64,000 nucleotides of DNA from Nonomuraea guangzhouensis (GCF_019396345.1 NZ_JAHKRM010000025.1:146189-210188); one strand, 5' to 3'; positions 1 through 8,768 are shown, numbered from the stretch's first letter. Made by a program: numbers and translations. The notes: generated by a model not told the origin, from the sequence alone.

Positions 1-76
1 GCGCGCCAAGCGCCCGCGCGACCTGGCCCAGGCCCCCGGGCCGGTCCGGCAGCGACACCCTCACTCTGAGCAGCAT
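1..76 (-). CDS. ACT-domain protein, N-terminal fragment
   Basis: Only the first 25 codons lie in the window; the gene runs leftward past base 1. They read MLLRVRVSLPDRPGGLGQVA, which matches the first strand and helix of an ACT domain, with the D-R-P-G-x-L loop that usually contacts an amino-acid ligand. A purine-rich AAAGGGGG lies 6 bases before the ATG and supports the start. ACT domains either stand alone or cap metabolic enzymes; because the domain begins at residue 1, a small stand-alone ACT regulator is likely but cannot be proven here. The gene is co-oriented with the P450 gene, with about 190 bases between them. Confidence 0.6.
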   Translation of the reverse strand, partial: MLLRVRVSLPDRPGGLGQVARALGA

Positions 77-270
77 GACCCGCCCCCTTTCAAGAGGCTC
101 TCACAGTGCCCGCGGAAGGTTTCCAGCATGTTCCACGCATATGTCATGCATGCTGCGGTTATATCCAAGGATCGACCGCTAATCCGGCATTGACGATAAA
201 GGTTCGCCCAGCGCCACCTGCGGCTTTGCGCAGGCGGCGCCCAAGAGCGTGGAGATCAGCGGAACCCGGA

Positions 271-3200
271 TCAGGCGAACACGTCCTGCTGGTAACGGCC
301 CTGCTCCTCCAGAGCGGCCAGCCAGCCCGCTCCGTCCGCACCGGTCTTGTCCCGGTGGATCGCGAGCAACGCCCGCCGCACCGCGGGCGCCATGCGCAGC
401 CCGTCGCCGCAGACGTACACGTGCGCCCCCGCCTCCAGCAGTTCCCACACCTCGTCCGCCCGCGCAGCGACCGCGTCCTGCACGAACCGGTACGGATGCC
501 CGGGCACCGCCGAGTAGGCCATGCTCACGTGCACCCCGTCAGCCGCCGCCCAGTCCTCCACCTCGGCCCGGTAGAGCCAGTCGTGCTTGGGATGGCGGCA
601 CCCGGGGAACACCTCGGCCCGCCCGGTGGCCCCGGTCAGCGCCCGCTCCTCCAGGAACCCCCGCAACGGCGCGAACCCGGTGCCCGGACCGACGAGGACC
701 ACCGGCGTGGCGGGGTCCTCGGGCAGCCGGAACGGCGGCGCGGGCACCCGGATGTAGCCGTAGAAGGTCTCTCCGGGAGCCAGCCCGGCCAGGTAGGCCG
801 AGCACATCCCGCGGTACTCGCCGCTGCCCGACCAGGCGGGCCCCTCCACCAGCCCGACGGTGATCCGGACCAGCCCGGGGTCGGCCAGCGGCGAGGAGGA
901 GACGGAGTAGTAGCGCGGCCTGATCGGCCCGGCCATCTCCAGGAAGACCGGCAGCGGCAGCTCGATCGCCGGGAAGCGGTCGAGCAGCGCCAGCGGCGAG
1001 ACCCGCTTGGCCAGGATCTCGTCGGCGTAGTCGGTGGTCAGCGCGTCGAGCTGGCCGCGCGTCCACGGGCACGAGGTGTGCGCGGCCAGGGCCTCCAGGT
1101 CCGACCTGGTGGCCACCTCCTGGAGCTCGGCGAACTCGGTCAGCAGCAGCCCGGCCGTCACCGGCGTGTCCACGGGCAGGTGCGTGGCCCCGCTGGTGCG
1201 CAGCCGTACCACCTGCTCGCGGGGGACGCGCAGGCAGCGCAGCGCCCACTCCACCAGTTCCGGGTCGTTCTTGGCGAAGGCGGCCACGTGGTCGCCCGCC
1301 GAGTAGGTCACGCCCTCGGGCAGCCTGGCCACGATCGACCGGACGCCGGGCCGCGGCGCCTCCAGCGAGAAGTCCCACAGCCCGGCCGGGTCGCCGGTCA
1401 GCTCCTCGTTGGACACCACGGTCAGCGGGAACGCCCGCGCGGAGACGACCGAGGGCCGCACCTCCGCCTCGCTGAGCACCTCCATCTGGTAGCGCGGCCC
1501 CGCGTCGGCGGCCGAGGCGCTGTACTCCTCCGCAGTCGCCGCCCACAGCTTGGCGGTCCACGCCGACACGTCGCCGTCGAAGTCGCCGTCGGCGTCGGCC
1601 TCGCCCCGCTCGATCAGGGGCACGGCACCGGCCGCCGTCAGCTTGGCGAAGGCGCGGCGGGGGAAGTCCTGGTACGTGGGCCACTGGGTGTTGCCGCAGC
1701 CCAGCAGCGCCAGCCGTACCCCCGACAGGTCGGGCAGCTCCGCCAGCGCGTCGAAGCGCTGGGCGTTGTCCGGCGCCTTGCCGTTGTAGGAGGAGGCGAC
1801 CACCAGGAGCAGCCCGTCACTGGGCGGGTCGAGCTCGTCGAGGGTGGTCAGCGTGGTCGCGAAGCCGGCCCGCCCGGCGCGCTCGGCCAGCCGCTCGGCG
1901 ATGTCGGCGCAGGTGCCCAGGTTGGAGCCGTAGGCGATGGTGAGCGCGACGCCGGTGACGGCGATGTCCTGCTGCTCGGCCACCTCGACCGGCTGCTCCA
2001 GCACGGCGGCGCGCTCGTGGGGCCGGCGCTCGCGGACCCGGACGGTGAACCCGTCGGGCTTCAGGGTGAGTGTCTGCTTGATCTTCATCTTGTAGACGGC
2101 CGGGTCGGAGACGGCGAAGCGGCGCAGGACCATCGCCAGCGCCAGCCTGGCCTCGGTGAGCGCGAACTGGCGGCCGATGCAGGCCCGCTCGCCGTTGCCG
2201 AACGGCTTGTAGGCGGCGGGGTGGTGGTGGTGCTTGTTCTCGGGCAGCCAGCGGTCGATGTCGAACTCGTCGGGGCGCTCCCACGCCTTCGGGTTGCGGT
2301 GCAGCGACGGCAGCAGGATGACGACCGGCGTGCCCGCCGGCACCGCGTACTCGCCGCCCAGGGTGGTGTCCTCGATGGCGTTCACGCTGATGGCCGGGAT
2401 CGGGGACCAGGAGCGCAGCGTCTCCTCCAGGATCCGGGAGATCACGTCCAGCTTCATGACCGTCTCGTAGGACGGCGGCTCGTCGCCCGGCAGCAGCCGG
2501 TCGACCTCGTCATAGGCCAGGGCGAGGGTGTGGGGGTCGCGCAGCAGGTTGTACAGCGCGAAGGAGAGCAGGCCGCTGGTGGTCTCGTGCCCGGCGATCA
2601 GGAAGGTGAGGACCTGGTTGCGGATGTTCTCGTCGGACAGCCGGGCGCCGGTCTGCGGGTCGGACGCCTCCAGCATCAGGCCGAGCAGGTCCTTCGTGGC
2701 CGCGCCGCCCTCCGCGCGGCGCCGCCTGATCACGTCGTCGACCAGCTCGCGCATCAGCTCGATGTCGGCCCGGTAGCCGACCTCCTGCTTACGCTTGAGC
2801 TTGGTGACGACGGGGAGCTGCTGGTTGCGCAGCATCGCCTCGGTCAGGGCGCCGCCCATCGCGGTCAGGAACGGGTGCAGCTCCGGCGAGTCGAAGGAGT
2901 CGAACCGGTAGCCGAACCCGGTCAGCGAGATCGTGTCGAGGGTGAGCCGGGTCATGTCGTCGGCCACCGGCAGATCCTGCCCCGGCCGTCCCGCCCAGGA
3001 CTCGACGAGCTGCTCGGCGACCTCCAGCATCTGCGGGTAGTACGCCTTCATCGACCGCTGGCTGAAGGCCGGCATCAGGATCCGGTGCGCATGGCCCCAG
3101 ACGGGCTCGTCCGGCCGGGCGGTGAACAGCCCGTCACCGGCGAAGTCGCGGACGATCGACAGGGGCGGGTTGATCTCCTTGCGGAAGCGCGTCTCGTCAC

Positions 3201-3384
3201 ACGCCTCGGCCACCAGGTCCGGATCGTGGATCACCACGATCCGGCGGCCGATCAGGTCGAGCTGGAAGATGCCCTCCGGATGTGCCCGCGCGACCTGCTC
3301 GAAGTAGGCGATGGGCGAATGCGAGGGGATCTGGAGCGCGTTGCCGAAGACCGGGAGCCCTCGTGGGGCGGGGATCTCTCTCAT
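271..3384 (-). CDS. Self-sufficient cytochrome P450 / NADPH-P450 reductase (CYP102, BM3 type)
   Basis: 1,037 residues, close to the 1,049 of P450 BM3. The heme domain has the I-helix AGHETT (about 264-269), the ExxR pair (E321, R324) and the heme-thiolate Cys402 in FGNGERACIG. A flavodoxin-like FMN domain begins near 482 (TIAYGSNLGTC). The FAD/NADPH module follows, with RYYSVSSS near 824, GPGTGFAPLRGF near 899 and a C-terminal YVCGDG segment. The family hydroxylates medium- to long-chain fatty acids in the cytosol without separate redox partners; the substrate here is unknown. The ATG at 3384 is preceded by GGGAG; an in-frame ATG at 3408 would add eight residues. It is divergent from a TetR gene, with two operators between them, so inducer-controlled expression is likely. 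Confidence 0.93.
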   Translation of the reverse strand: MREIPAPRGLPVFGNALQIPSHSPIAYFEQVARAHPEGIFQLDLIGRRIVVIHDPDLVAEACDETRFRKEINPPLSIVRDFAGDGLFTARPDEPVWGHAHRILMPAFSQRSMKAYYPQMLEVAEQLVESWAGRPGQDLPVADDMTRLTLDTISLTGFGYRFDSFDSPELHPFLTAMGGALTEAMLRNQQLPVVTKLKRKQEVGYRADIELMRELVDDVIRRRRAEGGAATKDLLGLMLEASDPQTGARLSDENIRNQVLTFLIAGHETTSGLLSFALYNLLRDPHTLALAYDEVDRLLPGDEPPSYETVMKLDVISRILEETLRSWSPIPAISVNAIEDTTLGGEYAVPAGTPVVILLPSLHRNPKAWERPDEFDIDRWLPENKHHHHPAAYKPFGNGERACIGRQFALTEARLALAMVLRRFAVSDPAVYKMKIKQTLTLKPDGFTVRVRERRPHERAAVLEQPVEVAEQQDIAVTGVALTIAYGSNLGTCADIAERLAERAGRAGFATTLTTLDELDPPSDGLLLVVASSYNGKAPDNAQRFDALAELPDLSGVRLALLGCGNTQWPTYQDFPRRAFAKLTAAGAVPLIERGEADADGDFDGDVSAWTAKLWAATAEEYSASAADAGPRYQMEVLSEAEVRPSVVSARAFPLTVVSNEELTGDPAGLWDFSLEAPRPGVRSIVARLPEGVTYSAGDHVAAFAKNDPELVEWALRCLRVPREQVVRLRTSGATHLPVDTPVTAGLLLTEFAELQEVATRSDLEALAAHTSCPWTRGQLDALTTDYADEILAKRVSPLALLDRFPAIELPLPVFLEMAGPIRPRYYSVSSSPLADPGLVRITVGLVEGPAWSGSGEYRGMCSAYLAGLAPGETFYGYIRVPAPPFRLPEDPATPVVLVGPGTGFAPLRGFLEERALTGATGRAEVFPGCRHPKHDWLYRAEVEDWAAADGVHVSMAYSAVPGHPYRFVQDAVAARADEVWELLEAGAHVYVCGDGLRMAPAVRRALLAIHRDKTGADGAGWLAALEEQGRYQQDVFA

Positions 3385-3403
3385 TGCGTACTCCCATGGG
3401 GTA

Positions 3404-3443
3404 GCCATACACCGTATGGCAGACGCTACCATACGGCGTATGG
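3404..3443. promoter_or_regulatory. Tandem TetR operators between P450 and TetR
   Basis: Two inverted repeats of the same sequence lie 24 bp apart centre to centre: GCCATACaccGTATGGC at 3404-3420 and CCATACggcGTATGG at 3429-3443. The second contains the probable ATG of the TetR gene (3440-3442), and the first lies 20 bp upstream of the P450 start. This is the arrangement expected for one repressor controlling both divergent genes. The dyads are seen directly; the assignment to the adjacent TetR is inference. Confidence 0.75.
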
Positions 3444-3997
3444 CAGTGAGCGCGCGCAGGGGCACCCCGCTGACCCCCGAAGAGATCTACAACATGGCGT
3501 TGCGCCTGGTGGACGAGGTCGGCGTGGAAGGGCTGTCCATGCGGAAACTGGCCGCCGAACTCGACGTCAATCCCATGTCGCTGTACCACCACGTGGAGAG
3601 CAAGACGGCGCTGATCTCGCAGATCTGCGCCTCGCAGGGGCTCCGCATGGAGTTGCCGGGGGAGGATCTCCCCTGGCGGGAACGGGTACGCCTGCTGGCG
3701 CACGCCTACCGCTCGCTGTCGCGCGACCACCCGAACATGTGGCGCTACGTCCACTCACATCCGGAGATCATCGCCAGCCGGACGGGCGGACTGTGGGACG
3801 TACTGTTCTCGATCCTGGTGACCGTGGGAGTGCCGGAGAGCGAGCTGCGGCGGACGGCGGACGTGCTGTACGGGTTCGTGACCGGCCTGGTGTTCGCCGA
3901 GTCGGCCGGGCACATCGGGCAGGGCCAGGACCCCAGGGAGGCCGACCGGACCTTCGAGACGGCGATCGACCTCATCATCCGCGGCCTGGGCGGCTGA
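3440..3997 (+). CDS. TetR/AcrR-family repressor, probable regulator of the P450
   Basis: 185 residues. The N-terminal helix-turn-helix runs about 13-58 (EGLSMRKLAAELDVNP, then SLYHHVESKTAL). The remainder resembles the ligand-binding domain of classical TetR proteins. The chosen ATG (3440) lies inside the second operator and has no Shine-Dalgarno sequence, so the mRNA may be leaderless; an in-frame ATG at 3416 would add eight residues and place the start in the first operator. Either way, binding of the repressor would cover its own translation and transcription start. The ligand is probably related to the P450 substrate, which is inference from the divergent arrangement. Confidence 0.88.
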   Translation: MAVSARRGTPLTPEEIYNMALRLVDEVGVEGLSMRKLAAELDVNPMSLYHHVESKTALISQICASQGLRMELPGEDLPWRERVRLLAHAYRSLSRDHPNMWRYVHSHPEIIASRTGGLWDVLFSILVTVGVPESELRRTADVLYGFVTGLVFAESAGHIGQGQDPREADRTFETAIDLIIRGLGG

Positions 3998-4054
3998 CCG
4001 GACGCCGGGGGCCATACCACCGTGATAGGGGTCGTTTGCCATCTATGCCAATCC

Positions 4055-4068
4055 CTAGCAACCGCTAG
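4055..4068. promoter_or_regulatory. Short palindrome upstream of the protease gene
   Basis: CTAGCaaccGCTAG is a 5+4+5 inverted repeat 30 bp upstream of the protease start. It could be an operator or part of the promoter. No convincing -35/-10 pair was found around it. Confidence 0.25.
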
Positions 4069-4098
4069 CTTGACAAGCACCCCCACAAAGGAGTGCAC

Positions 4099-5223
4099 AT
4101 GCGGAGTAAGCGTTGGCCTCTCTTAGGCGCCACCATCGTGGCAGCCTGCCTGGCCACCACCCCCCTCACCCCCGCCGCGGCATCGCCCACTCCCGTCCCC
4201 TCGGACTCGACCCCGCCGTCCGTGATCGACTCCCTGGAACGTGACCTCGGTCTGTCCGAACAGCAGGTCATCACGCGCCTCGCGAACGAGCAGCGCGCGG
4301 CCGCCACCGAAGCCGCCCTGACCTCCTCGCTCGGCACCGCCTTCGGCGGAGCCTGGCTGAACGGCGACGCCTCCAAGCTCCTGGTCGCCACCACCGACCC
4401 CGCCACCACCGCCGCCATCGAGGCGAAGGGCGCGCAACCCGTACTCGTATCGCGGACGCTGGCCCAGCTCACCGCGGTCAAGGACCAGATCGACCGGGCG
4501 TCGGACCAGGCCAAGGCCGGCGCGTCCCTGTGGTACATCGACGTGACCACCAACAGCGTCGTCATCGTCGCCGGCCAGCAAGCGGCCGGTGACGCGCTCG
4601 CCGCCGCCTCCGGCGTCGACCGGAACGCGGTCCGCGTGACCGTCTCCAGCGAGCAGCCACAGACCTTCATCAACATCATCGGCGGCGCCCCCTACTACAT
4701 CGGCTCCTCCCGGTGCAGTGTCGGCTTCGCCATCACCCGCGGCACCACTCCCGGCTTCGTCTCCGCCGGGCACTGCCGGGTCGCCGCCAACACCACCAAC
4801 CCGACGGGCACCTTCCAGGGCTACTCGTTCCCCGGCAACGACTACTCCTGGGTCGCGGCCCCCGGTAACACCGCCACGCCGTACGTACGCGGCTCCGGCG
4901 GCGCGAACGTCACCGTCCGCGGCTCCACCGCGGCCGGCGTCGGCTCCTCCATCTGCCGTTCCGGTTCGACCACCGGCTGGCACTGCGGGACCGTTCAGCA
5001 GCTCAACGCCACCGTAAGGTACGCCCAGGGCACCGTCACCGGCCTCACCCGCACGAACGTGTGCGCCGAGCCCGGCGACTCCGGCGGCCCGTTCATCTCC
5101 GGCAGCCAGGCCCAGGGCGTCACCTCTGGCGGCTCCGGCAACTGCTCCAGCGGCGGGACGACCTACTTCCAGCCGGTCAACGAGATCCTCAGCACGTACG
5201 GACTGACCCTCCGAACGGGCTGA
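4099..5223 (+). CDS. Secreted S1 (streptogrisin / alpha-lytic type) serine protease precursor
   Basis: 374 residues. A signal peptide (basic start RSKRW, hydrophobic core, cleavage after AAA-SP near 27) is followed by a prodomain of about 150 residues typical of the alpha-lytic/streptogrisin group, which folds the protease and is removed. The mature chymotrypsin-like domain begins near the IIGGAPYYIG segment. It carries the His of SAGHC, a probable Asp in NDYSW, the nucleophile in GDSGGPF and paired cysteines typical of streptogrisins. AAGGAG is 5 bases ahead of the ATG at 4099; an in-frame GTG at 4093 overlaps that site and is unlikely. It is monocistronic, ending in a strong terminator. Role: extracellular protein degradation. 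Confidence 0.93.
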   Translation: MRSKRWPLLGATIVAACLATTPLTPAAASPTPVPSDSTPPSVIDSLERDLGLSEQQVITRLANEQRAAATEAALTSSLGTAFGGAWLNGDASKLLVATTDPATTAAIEAKGAQPVLVSRTLAQLTAVKDQIDRASDQAKAGASLWYIDVTTNSVVIVAGQQAAGDALAAASGVDRNAVRVTVSSEQPQTFINIIGGAPYYIGSSRCSVGFAITRGTTPGFVSAGHCRVAANTTNPTGTFQGYSFPGNDYSWVAAPGNTATPYVRGSGGANVTVRGSTAAGVGSSICRSGSTTGWHCGTVQQLNATVRYAQGTVTGLTRTNVCAEPGDSGGPFISGSQAQGVTSGGSGNCSSGGTTYFQPVNEILSTYGLTLRTG

Positions 5224-5238
5224 CGACGCCTCTCCCCC

Positions 5239-5275
5239 GCGTGCCCGGCGCCCCTCGGTGCCGGGCACGCTTCTT
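5239..5275 (+). terminator. Rho-independent terminator after the protease gene
   Basis: A perfect 11-bp stem, GCGTGCCCGGC (5239-5249) pairing with GCCGGGCACGC (5260-5270), has a 10-base loop and is followed by TTCTT. It begins 15 bases after the protease stop codon. Confidence 0.85.
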
Positions 5276-5324
5276 GTGTGCCAAACGACTACGACCCGCG
5301 ACGGTCACGGCCATTGGCACGCTG

Positions 5325-5417
5325 ATGGTGCTGTTCGCCGCGGTCGCGGTCGTCGTGATCGAACGCTTCGTCGGCGTGGCCCGGCTGTTCGGCGCCGACG
5401 CCGAACAGAATCACTGA
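5325..5417 (+). CDS. Possible 30-residue single-pass membrane peptide
   Basis: A short frame reads MVLFAAVAVVVIERFVGVAR and ends in ADAEQNH before a TGA 26 bases upstream of the oxidoreductase start. It would be one transmembrane helix followed by a polar tail; a TTG at about 5274 could lengthen it to 48 residues. There is no clear ribosome site and the frame starts right behind a terminator, so this may be chance. I recognise no family. Confidence 0.2.
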   Translation: MVLFAAVAVVVIERFVGVARLFGADAEQNH

Positions 5418-5443
5418 GCCGTCCCCAACCGAGAGGAGTCAAT

Positions 5444-6595
5444 GTGCGAGTCGTCGTCATCGGTGCGGGGGTGGTCGGATCCGCGATCGCGGCCGGGCTC
5501 ACCCGGCGCGGCGCGCAGGTCACCGTCCTGGAGGCACGTACACCGGGATCCGGTACGACGTCCACGTCGGTGGCCTGGATCAACGCCAACAACAAGACGC
5601 CCAAGGCGTACTTCGACCTGAACCACGCCGCCGTGTGGGCGCACCACCAGCTCGCGGGCGGCTCGGGCGACTGGTTCTTCCCGACGGGCAACCTCGAGTA
5701 CGCGGTGGGCGGCGAGCATCGCGAGCTGCTCGAACAGCGCGTGCGGCGGCTGATCGGCATGGGCTACCCGGTCGAGCGGGTGACCGCCGGGCGGGCACGG
5801 GCCCTGGAGCCCGACCTGGTGCCGCCGCCCGCCGGCACCGAGTACGTGTTCTTCCCCGTCGAAGCCTACGTCCAGCCGGCGCGGCTGCTCGGGCGGCTGC
5901 TCGGCGAGGCGCGGGACCGGGGGGCCACGGTCAAGTGCGGGGCCGAGGTCACCGCCATCGACACGACGGCGGCGGGTGCGAAGGTGACGCTGACCGACGG
6001 GCGTACCTTCGTCTGTGACGTCGTCGTCACCTGCGCCGGCCGCTGGACGCAGGGGGTGGCGGCGCTGGCCGGGGTGGACATCCCGATGCTGGATCCGGCG
6101 GTGTCCGGCAAGATCACCAACGGGTTCCTGGTCACCACCGCGCCGCTGCCCGCCCGGCTGTCCCGGGTGCTCCACACGGCCGGGCTCAACCTGCGGCCCG
6201 ATGGCGGCGGCCGGGTGCTGCTGCAGTCCCTGCACCTGGACGACCGGGCGGACCCGGCGACCGCCGTGCCGGGCGAGGTCCTGGACGAGATCATGGGGCT
6301 GCTGCCGCATGTGCTGCGCGCGACCGAGGGGGCGGCGGTGGAGCGGGCGGTCGTTGGTCAGCGGGCGATGCCTGGTGATGGGCTGACCGTGGCCGGGTTC
6401 GCGGATGCGGGGCGGCGGGTGTACACGGTGGCCACGCACAGCGGGGTCACGCTGGCGCCGCTGCTGATGGAGGAGGTGGCGGGCGAGGTGTTCGGCGAGG
6501 AGTCGGCGCTGCTGGCGACGTTCCGGCCGGGCCGCTTCGCGGACGGCACCGCCGGCCCGGCTCCCACCCCGGCCCGCCGTCCCGGCCAGCAGTAA
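5444..6595 (+). CDS. FAD-dependent oxidoreductase, D-amino-acid oxidase (DAO) family
   Basis: 383 residues from the GTG at 5444, preceded by GAGAGGAG with 5 bases between. It opens directly with the dinucleotide-binding fold VVVIGAGVVGSAIAAGL and the acidic end of beta-2 (VTVLEAR). The C-terminal THSGVTLAPLLMEEVA resembles the flavin-contacting segment of DAO enzymes. The family oxidises amines and amino acids (glycine oxidase, sarcosine oxidase, D-amino-acid dehydrogenase); the substrate cannot be read from the sequence. No signal peptide, so cytosolic. It appears to be a single-gene unit, followed by a repeat-filled spacer. Confidence 0.85.
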   Translation: MRVVVIGAGVVGSAIAAGLTRRGAQVTVLEARTPGSGTTSTSVAWINANNKTPKAYFDLNHAAVWAHHQLAGGSGDWFFPTGNLEYAVGGEHRELLEQRVRRLIGMGYPVERVTAGRARALEPDLVPPPAGTEYVFFPVEAYVQPARLLGRLLGEARDRGATVKCGAEVTAIDTTAAGAKVTLTDGRTFVCDVVVTCAGRWTQGVAALAGVDIPMLDPAVSGKITNGFLVTTAPLPARLSRVLHTAGLNLRPDGGGRVLLQSLHLDDRADPATAVPGEVLDEIMGLLPHVLRATEGAAVERAVVGQRAMPGDGLTVAGFADAGRRVYTVATHSGVTLAPLLMEEVAGEVFGEESALLATFRPGRFADGTAGPAPTPARRPGQQ

Positions 6596-6620
6596 CCCCT
6601 CGGCTCCTGCCTGCATGGAC

Positions 6621-6748
6621 GGGCTCCCGCAGCCTGTGCTTCGCTCTCTGGGCTCGTGCCCCCTTGGTTGCGTGGTCCGGGCTCCCGCAGTCCGTGCTTC
6701 GCTCTCTGGGCTCGTGCGGCCTTGGTCTGCGTGGTTCGGGCTCCCGCT
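6621..6748. repeat. 58-59 bp tandem repeat, two copies plus a partial third
   Basis: Copies begin with GGGCTCCCGCAG at 6621 and 6679, and a third copy begins at 6738 (GGGCTCCCGC) but diverges after about 11 bases. The first two share long identical stretches including GTGCTTCGCTCTCTGGGCTC. No credible gene lies here. Confidence 0.8.
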
Positions 6749-6832
6749 TCCGCTCGCCCTGCTTCTGCGGCCCGGACCTCCGCTCTTCGTATTCCCGCGG
6801 CACTTACCACGGTGGCTCGTGGGCCCGGGGGC

Positions 6833-7004
6833 CGGATTGCCGGGAGTCGGGCGGCCGGAGCCGGACCGTCGGAAGTCGGACCGTCGGAAGTCGGACCGCC
6901 GGGGCCGGACCGCCAGGAACCGGACCGCCGGAAGTCGGACCGCCGGGAGTCGGGCGGCCGAATCCGGACCGCCGGGAGTCGGACCGCGTGGGTCGGACGG
7001 CGGG
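6833..7004. repeat. Degenerate 14-15 bp tandem repeat, about 11 copies
   Basis: Units of the form CGGACCGCCGGAAGT (variants include GTCGGAAGT, GCCGGGAGT, GCCAGGAAC) run head to tail from 6833 to about 7004. With the preceding repeat, they fill the 455-base gene-free gap between the oxidoreductase and the aldo/keto reductase. Frames through it give only Gly/Arg/Ser/Pro-rich peptides without a ribosome site, so it is read as non-coding. Confidence 0.8.
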
Positions 7005-7050
7005 CGGCGGTGGCCCCGGAGAGCGGTGGTTTGTTACCAGCGATGGTTTC

Positions 7051-8028
7051 TTACCAGCGGGGGTGGACCTGCGGGCGGATCAGCTCGTCGTAGACGGCGG
7101 TGACCACCGCCCGGGTCTCCTCCGTGAGCGCGGGGAGCCCGGCCGCGGCGGCGTTGGCGGCGGCCTGGCGCGCGTCCCGGGCCCCCGGGATCACCACGCT
7201 GACACCGGGCTGGTCGATGATCCACCGCAGCGCGAACTGGGCGGTCGTCATCCCCTCCGGCACCAGCGGCTTGAGCCTCGCCACTGCCCGTAGCCCGGTG
7301 TCGTACTCGACCCCCGAGAACGTCTCGCCGACGTCGAACGCCTCCCCGTGCCGGTTGTACGCGCGGTGGTCGTCGTCGGCGAAGTGGGTGTGCTCGTCGT
7401 ACCGGCCCGACAGCAGCCCGCTGGCCAGCGGAACGCGGGCGATGATCCCGACCCCGGCCTTGATCGCGGCCGGCAGCACCTCCTCCAGCGGCTTCAGCCG
7501 GAAGGCGTTGAGGATGATCTGCACGCTGGCGACGTTCGGCCGCGCGATCGCGGTCAGCGCCTCCGCGCAGGTCTCCACGCTCACGCCGTAGGCGGCGATC
7601 CTGCCCTCCTCGACCATGGTGTCGAGCGCGTCGTAGACCGCCTGGCTCGCATAGACGGGAGTCGGCGGGCAGTGGAGCTGCACCAGGTCGAGGGTGTCCA
7701 CGCCGAGGTTCTTCCTGGACCGGTCGTTCCAGGCCCGGAAGTTGTCCAGGGCGTAGGCCGACACCTCCTGCGGCACCCGGCGGCCCATCTTGGTGGCCAC
7801 CGTCAGGCCGGGCCGTTCCTTGATCAGCTGACCGACGATGCGCTCGCTGCGCCCGTCGCCGTACACGTCGGCGGTGTCGATGAACGTCACCCCGGCGTCG
7901 ACGGCGCCGTGCAGCGTCGCCAACGCCTCGTCCTCCCCGACCTCACCCCAGTCGGCGCCCAACTGCCACGCCCCGAGGCCGACCACGCCGACCTGCCTGC
8001 CTGTTCTGCCCAGCTCACGCTTCTCCAC
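7051..8028 (-). CDS. Aldo/keto reductase
   Basis: 325 residues from the GTG at 8028, which has CGGGAAT just ahead and begins at the family-typical VEKRELGRTG. An upstream in-frame start at 8067 would add 13 residues. The TIM-barrel enzyme shows the AKR tetrad: Asp and Tyr in FIDTADVYGDG, Lys in VATKMG and His in VQLHCPP. The C-terminal IPGARDARQAAAN binds the NADP 2'-phosphate. It reduces aldehydes or ketones with NADPH in the cytosol; the substrate is unknown. It is divergent from an O-methyltransferase across a 68-base spacer with an inverted repeat. Confidence 0.9.
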   Translation of the reverse strand: MEKRELGRTGRQVGVVGLGAWQLGADWGEVGEDEALATLHGAVDAGVTFIDTADVYGDGRSERIVGQLIKERPGLTVATKMGRRVPQEVSAYALDNFRAWNDRSRKNLGVDTLDLVQLHCPPTPVYASQAVYDALDTMVEEGRIAAYGVSVETCAEALTAIARPNVASVQIILNAFRLKPLEEVLPAAIKAGVGIIARVPLASGLLSGRYDEHTHFADDDHRAYNRHGEAFDVGETFSGVEYDTGLRAVARLKPLVPEGMTTAQFALRWIIDQPGVSVVIPGARDARQAAANAAAAGLPALTEETRAVVTAVYDELIRPQVHPRW

Positions 8029-8059
8029 ATTCCCGATCGTACGACCACACACCTCCCCG

Positions 8060-8090
8060 CTAGACAAGACGCAACGGTAAGTCTAGTCTT
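8060..8090. promoter_or_regulatory. Inverted repeat in the AKR / O-methyltransferase divergent promoter
   Basis: CTAGAC (8060-8065) and GTCTAG (8081-8086) are exact inverse copies separated by 15 bases. Additional AAGAC and GTCTT half-sites extend the symmetry. It sits in the only spacer between two divergent starts, so a shared operator is plausible. No dedicated regulator is adjacent. Confidence 0.4.
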
Positions 8091-8096
8091 TCGGCC

Positions 8097-8768
8097 ATGC
8101 CCAACACTTTGCGCTCTTCGCTGGTCTGTACCGTGCTCGACCGGCTGTTCGCCGCGGCGGATCACGACGACGACACACCGCACGGACCCATCCCCGGCGG
8201 CTCCCTGGCGACCGCCACCGCACAGGAACGCGCCGACGCGCTGGCGGCCCACTACCTGCCGATCTCCGCGCGGGGCGGCGACCTGCTCTACGCGCTGGTC
8301 CGGGCCGGTCGTCCGTCGACCGTCGTGGAGTTCGGCACCTCGTACGGGATCTCCACCCTCTATCTGGCCGCCGCGGTCGCGGACAACGGCGCGGGCCAGG
8401 TGTTCAGCACCGAGATGAGCGCTACCAAGATCACCGCTGCACGGGCCAACCTGGATGAGGCCGGGCTCGGCGGCCTGGTGACGATCCTGGCGGGCGACGC
8501 CCTGGACACTCTCGCCGACGTACCGGGGCCGATCGGGCTGGTGCTGCTGGACGGGTGGAAGGAGCTGTGCCTGCCGGTTCTCCGGTTGCTGGAGCCCCGC
8601 CTGTCGCCGGGGGCGCTGGTGGTGGCGGACGACATCACGATGCCGTCCATGGCCGACTACCTGGACTATGTACGCGATCCGGCGAACGGGTACGTCAGCG
8701 TCGCCTTTCCGGTGGAGGACGGCATGGAGATCAGCTGCCACACCGGCGCCAGAACCACGGAGAGCTGA
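8097..8768 (+). CDS. Class I SAM-dependent O-methyltransferase
   Basis: 223 residues. A helical N-terminus is followed by a Rossmann methyltransferase fold: SAM motif I is VVEFGTSYGISTLYLAAAV (near 80-98), the acidic end of beta-2 is STEMS, and LVLLDGWKE precedes VVADDITMPS, the pattern of catechol/caffeoyl-CoA O-methyltransferase-like enzymes. The acceptor is unknown. No Shine-Dalgarno sequence precedes the ATG, so it may be leaderless. Its stop codon lies in the first copy of a downstream tandem repeat. Confidence 0.85.
   Translation: MPNTLRSSLVCTVLDRLFAAADHDDDTPHGPIPGGSLATATAQERADALAAHYLPISARGGDLLYALVRAGRPSTVVEFGTSYGISTLYLAAAVADNGAGQVFSTEMSATKITAARANLDEAGLGGLVTILAGDALDTLADVPGPIGLVLLDGWKELCLPVLRLLEPRLSPGALVVADDITMPSMADYLDYVRDPANGYVSVAFPVEDGMEISCHTGARTTES

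Noticed and set aside
106..4068. A very long open frame on the plus strand opposite the P450 gene
   Set aside because: It is the antisense frame of a gene with strong GC3 bias. The translation is Arg/Gly/Pro/His-rich and the true gene on the minus strand has complete P450 and reductase motifs.
6833..7004. Possible CRISPR array
   Set aside because: The 14-15 bp units are head to tail without unique spacers, and no cas gene is nearby.
6615..7293. Several overlapping frames encoding pentapeptide-like RTAGS/PPEVG repeats
   Set aside because: A 15-base repeat necessarily yields five-residue periodicity in all frames. Composition is biased, no ribosome site is present, and the frames run into the aldo/keto reductase gene antisense.
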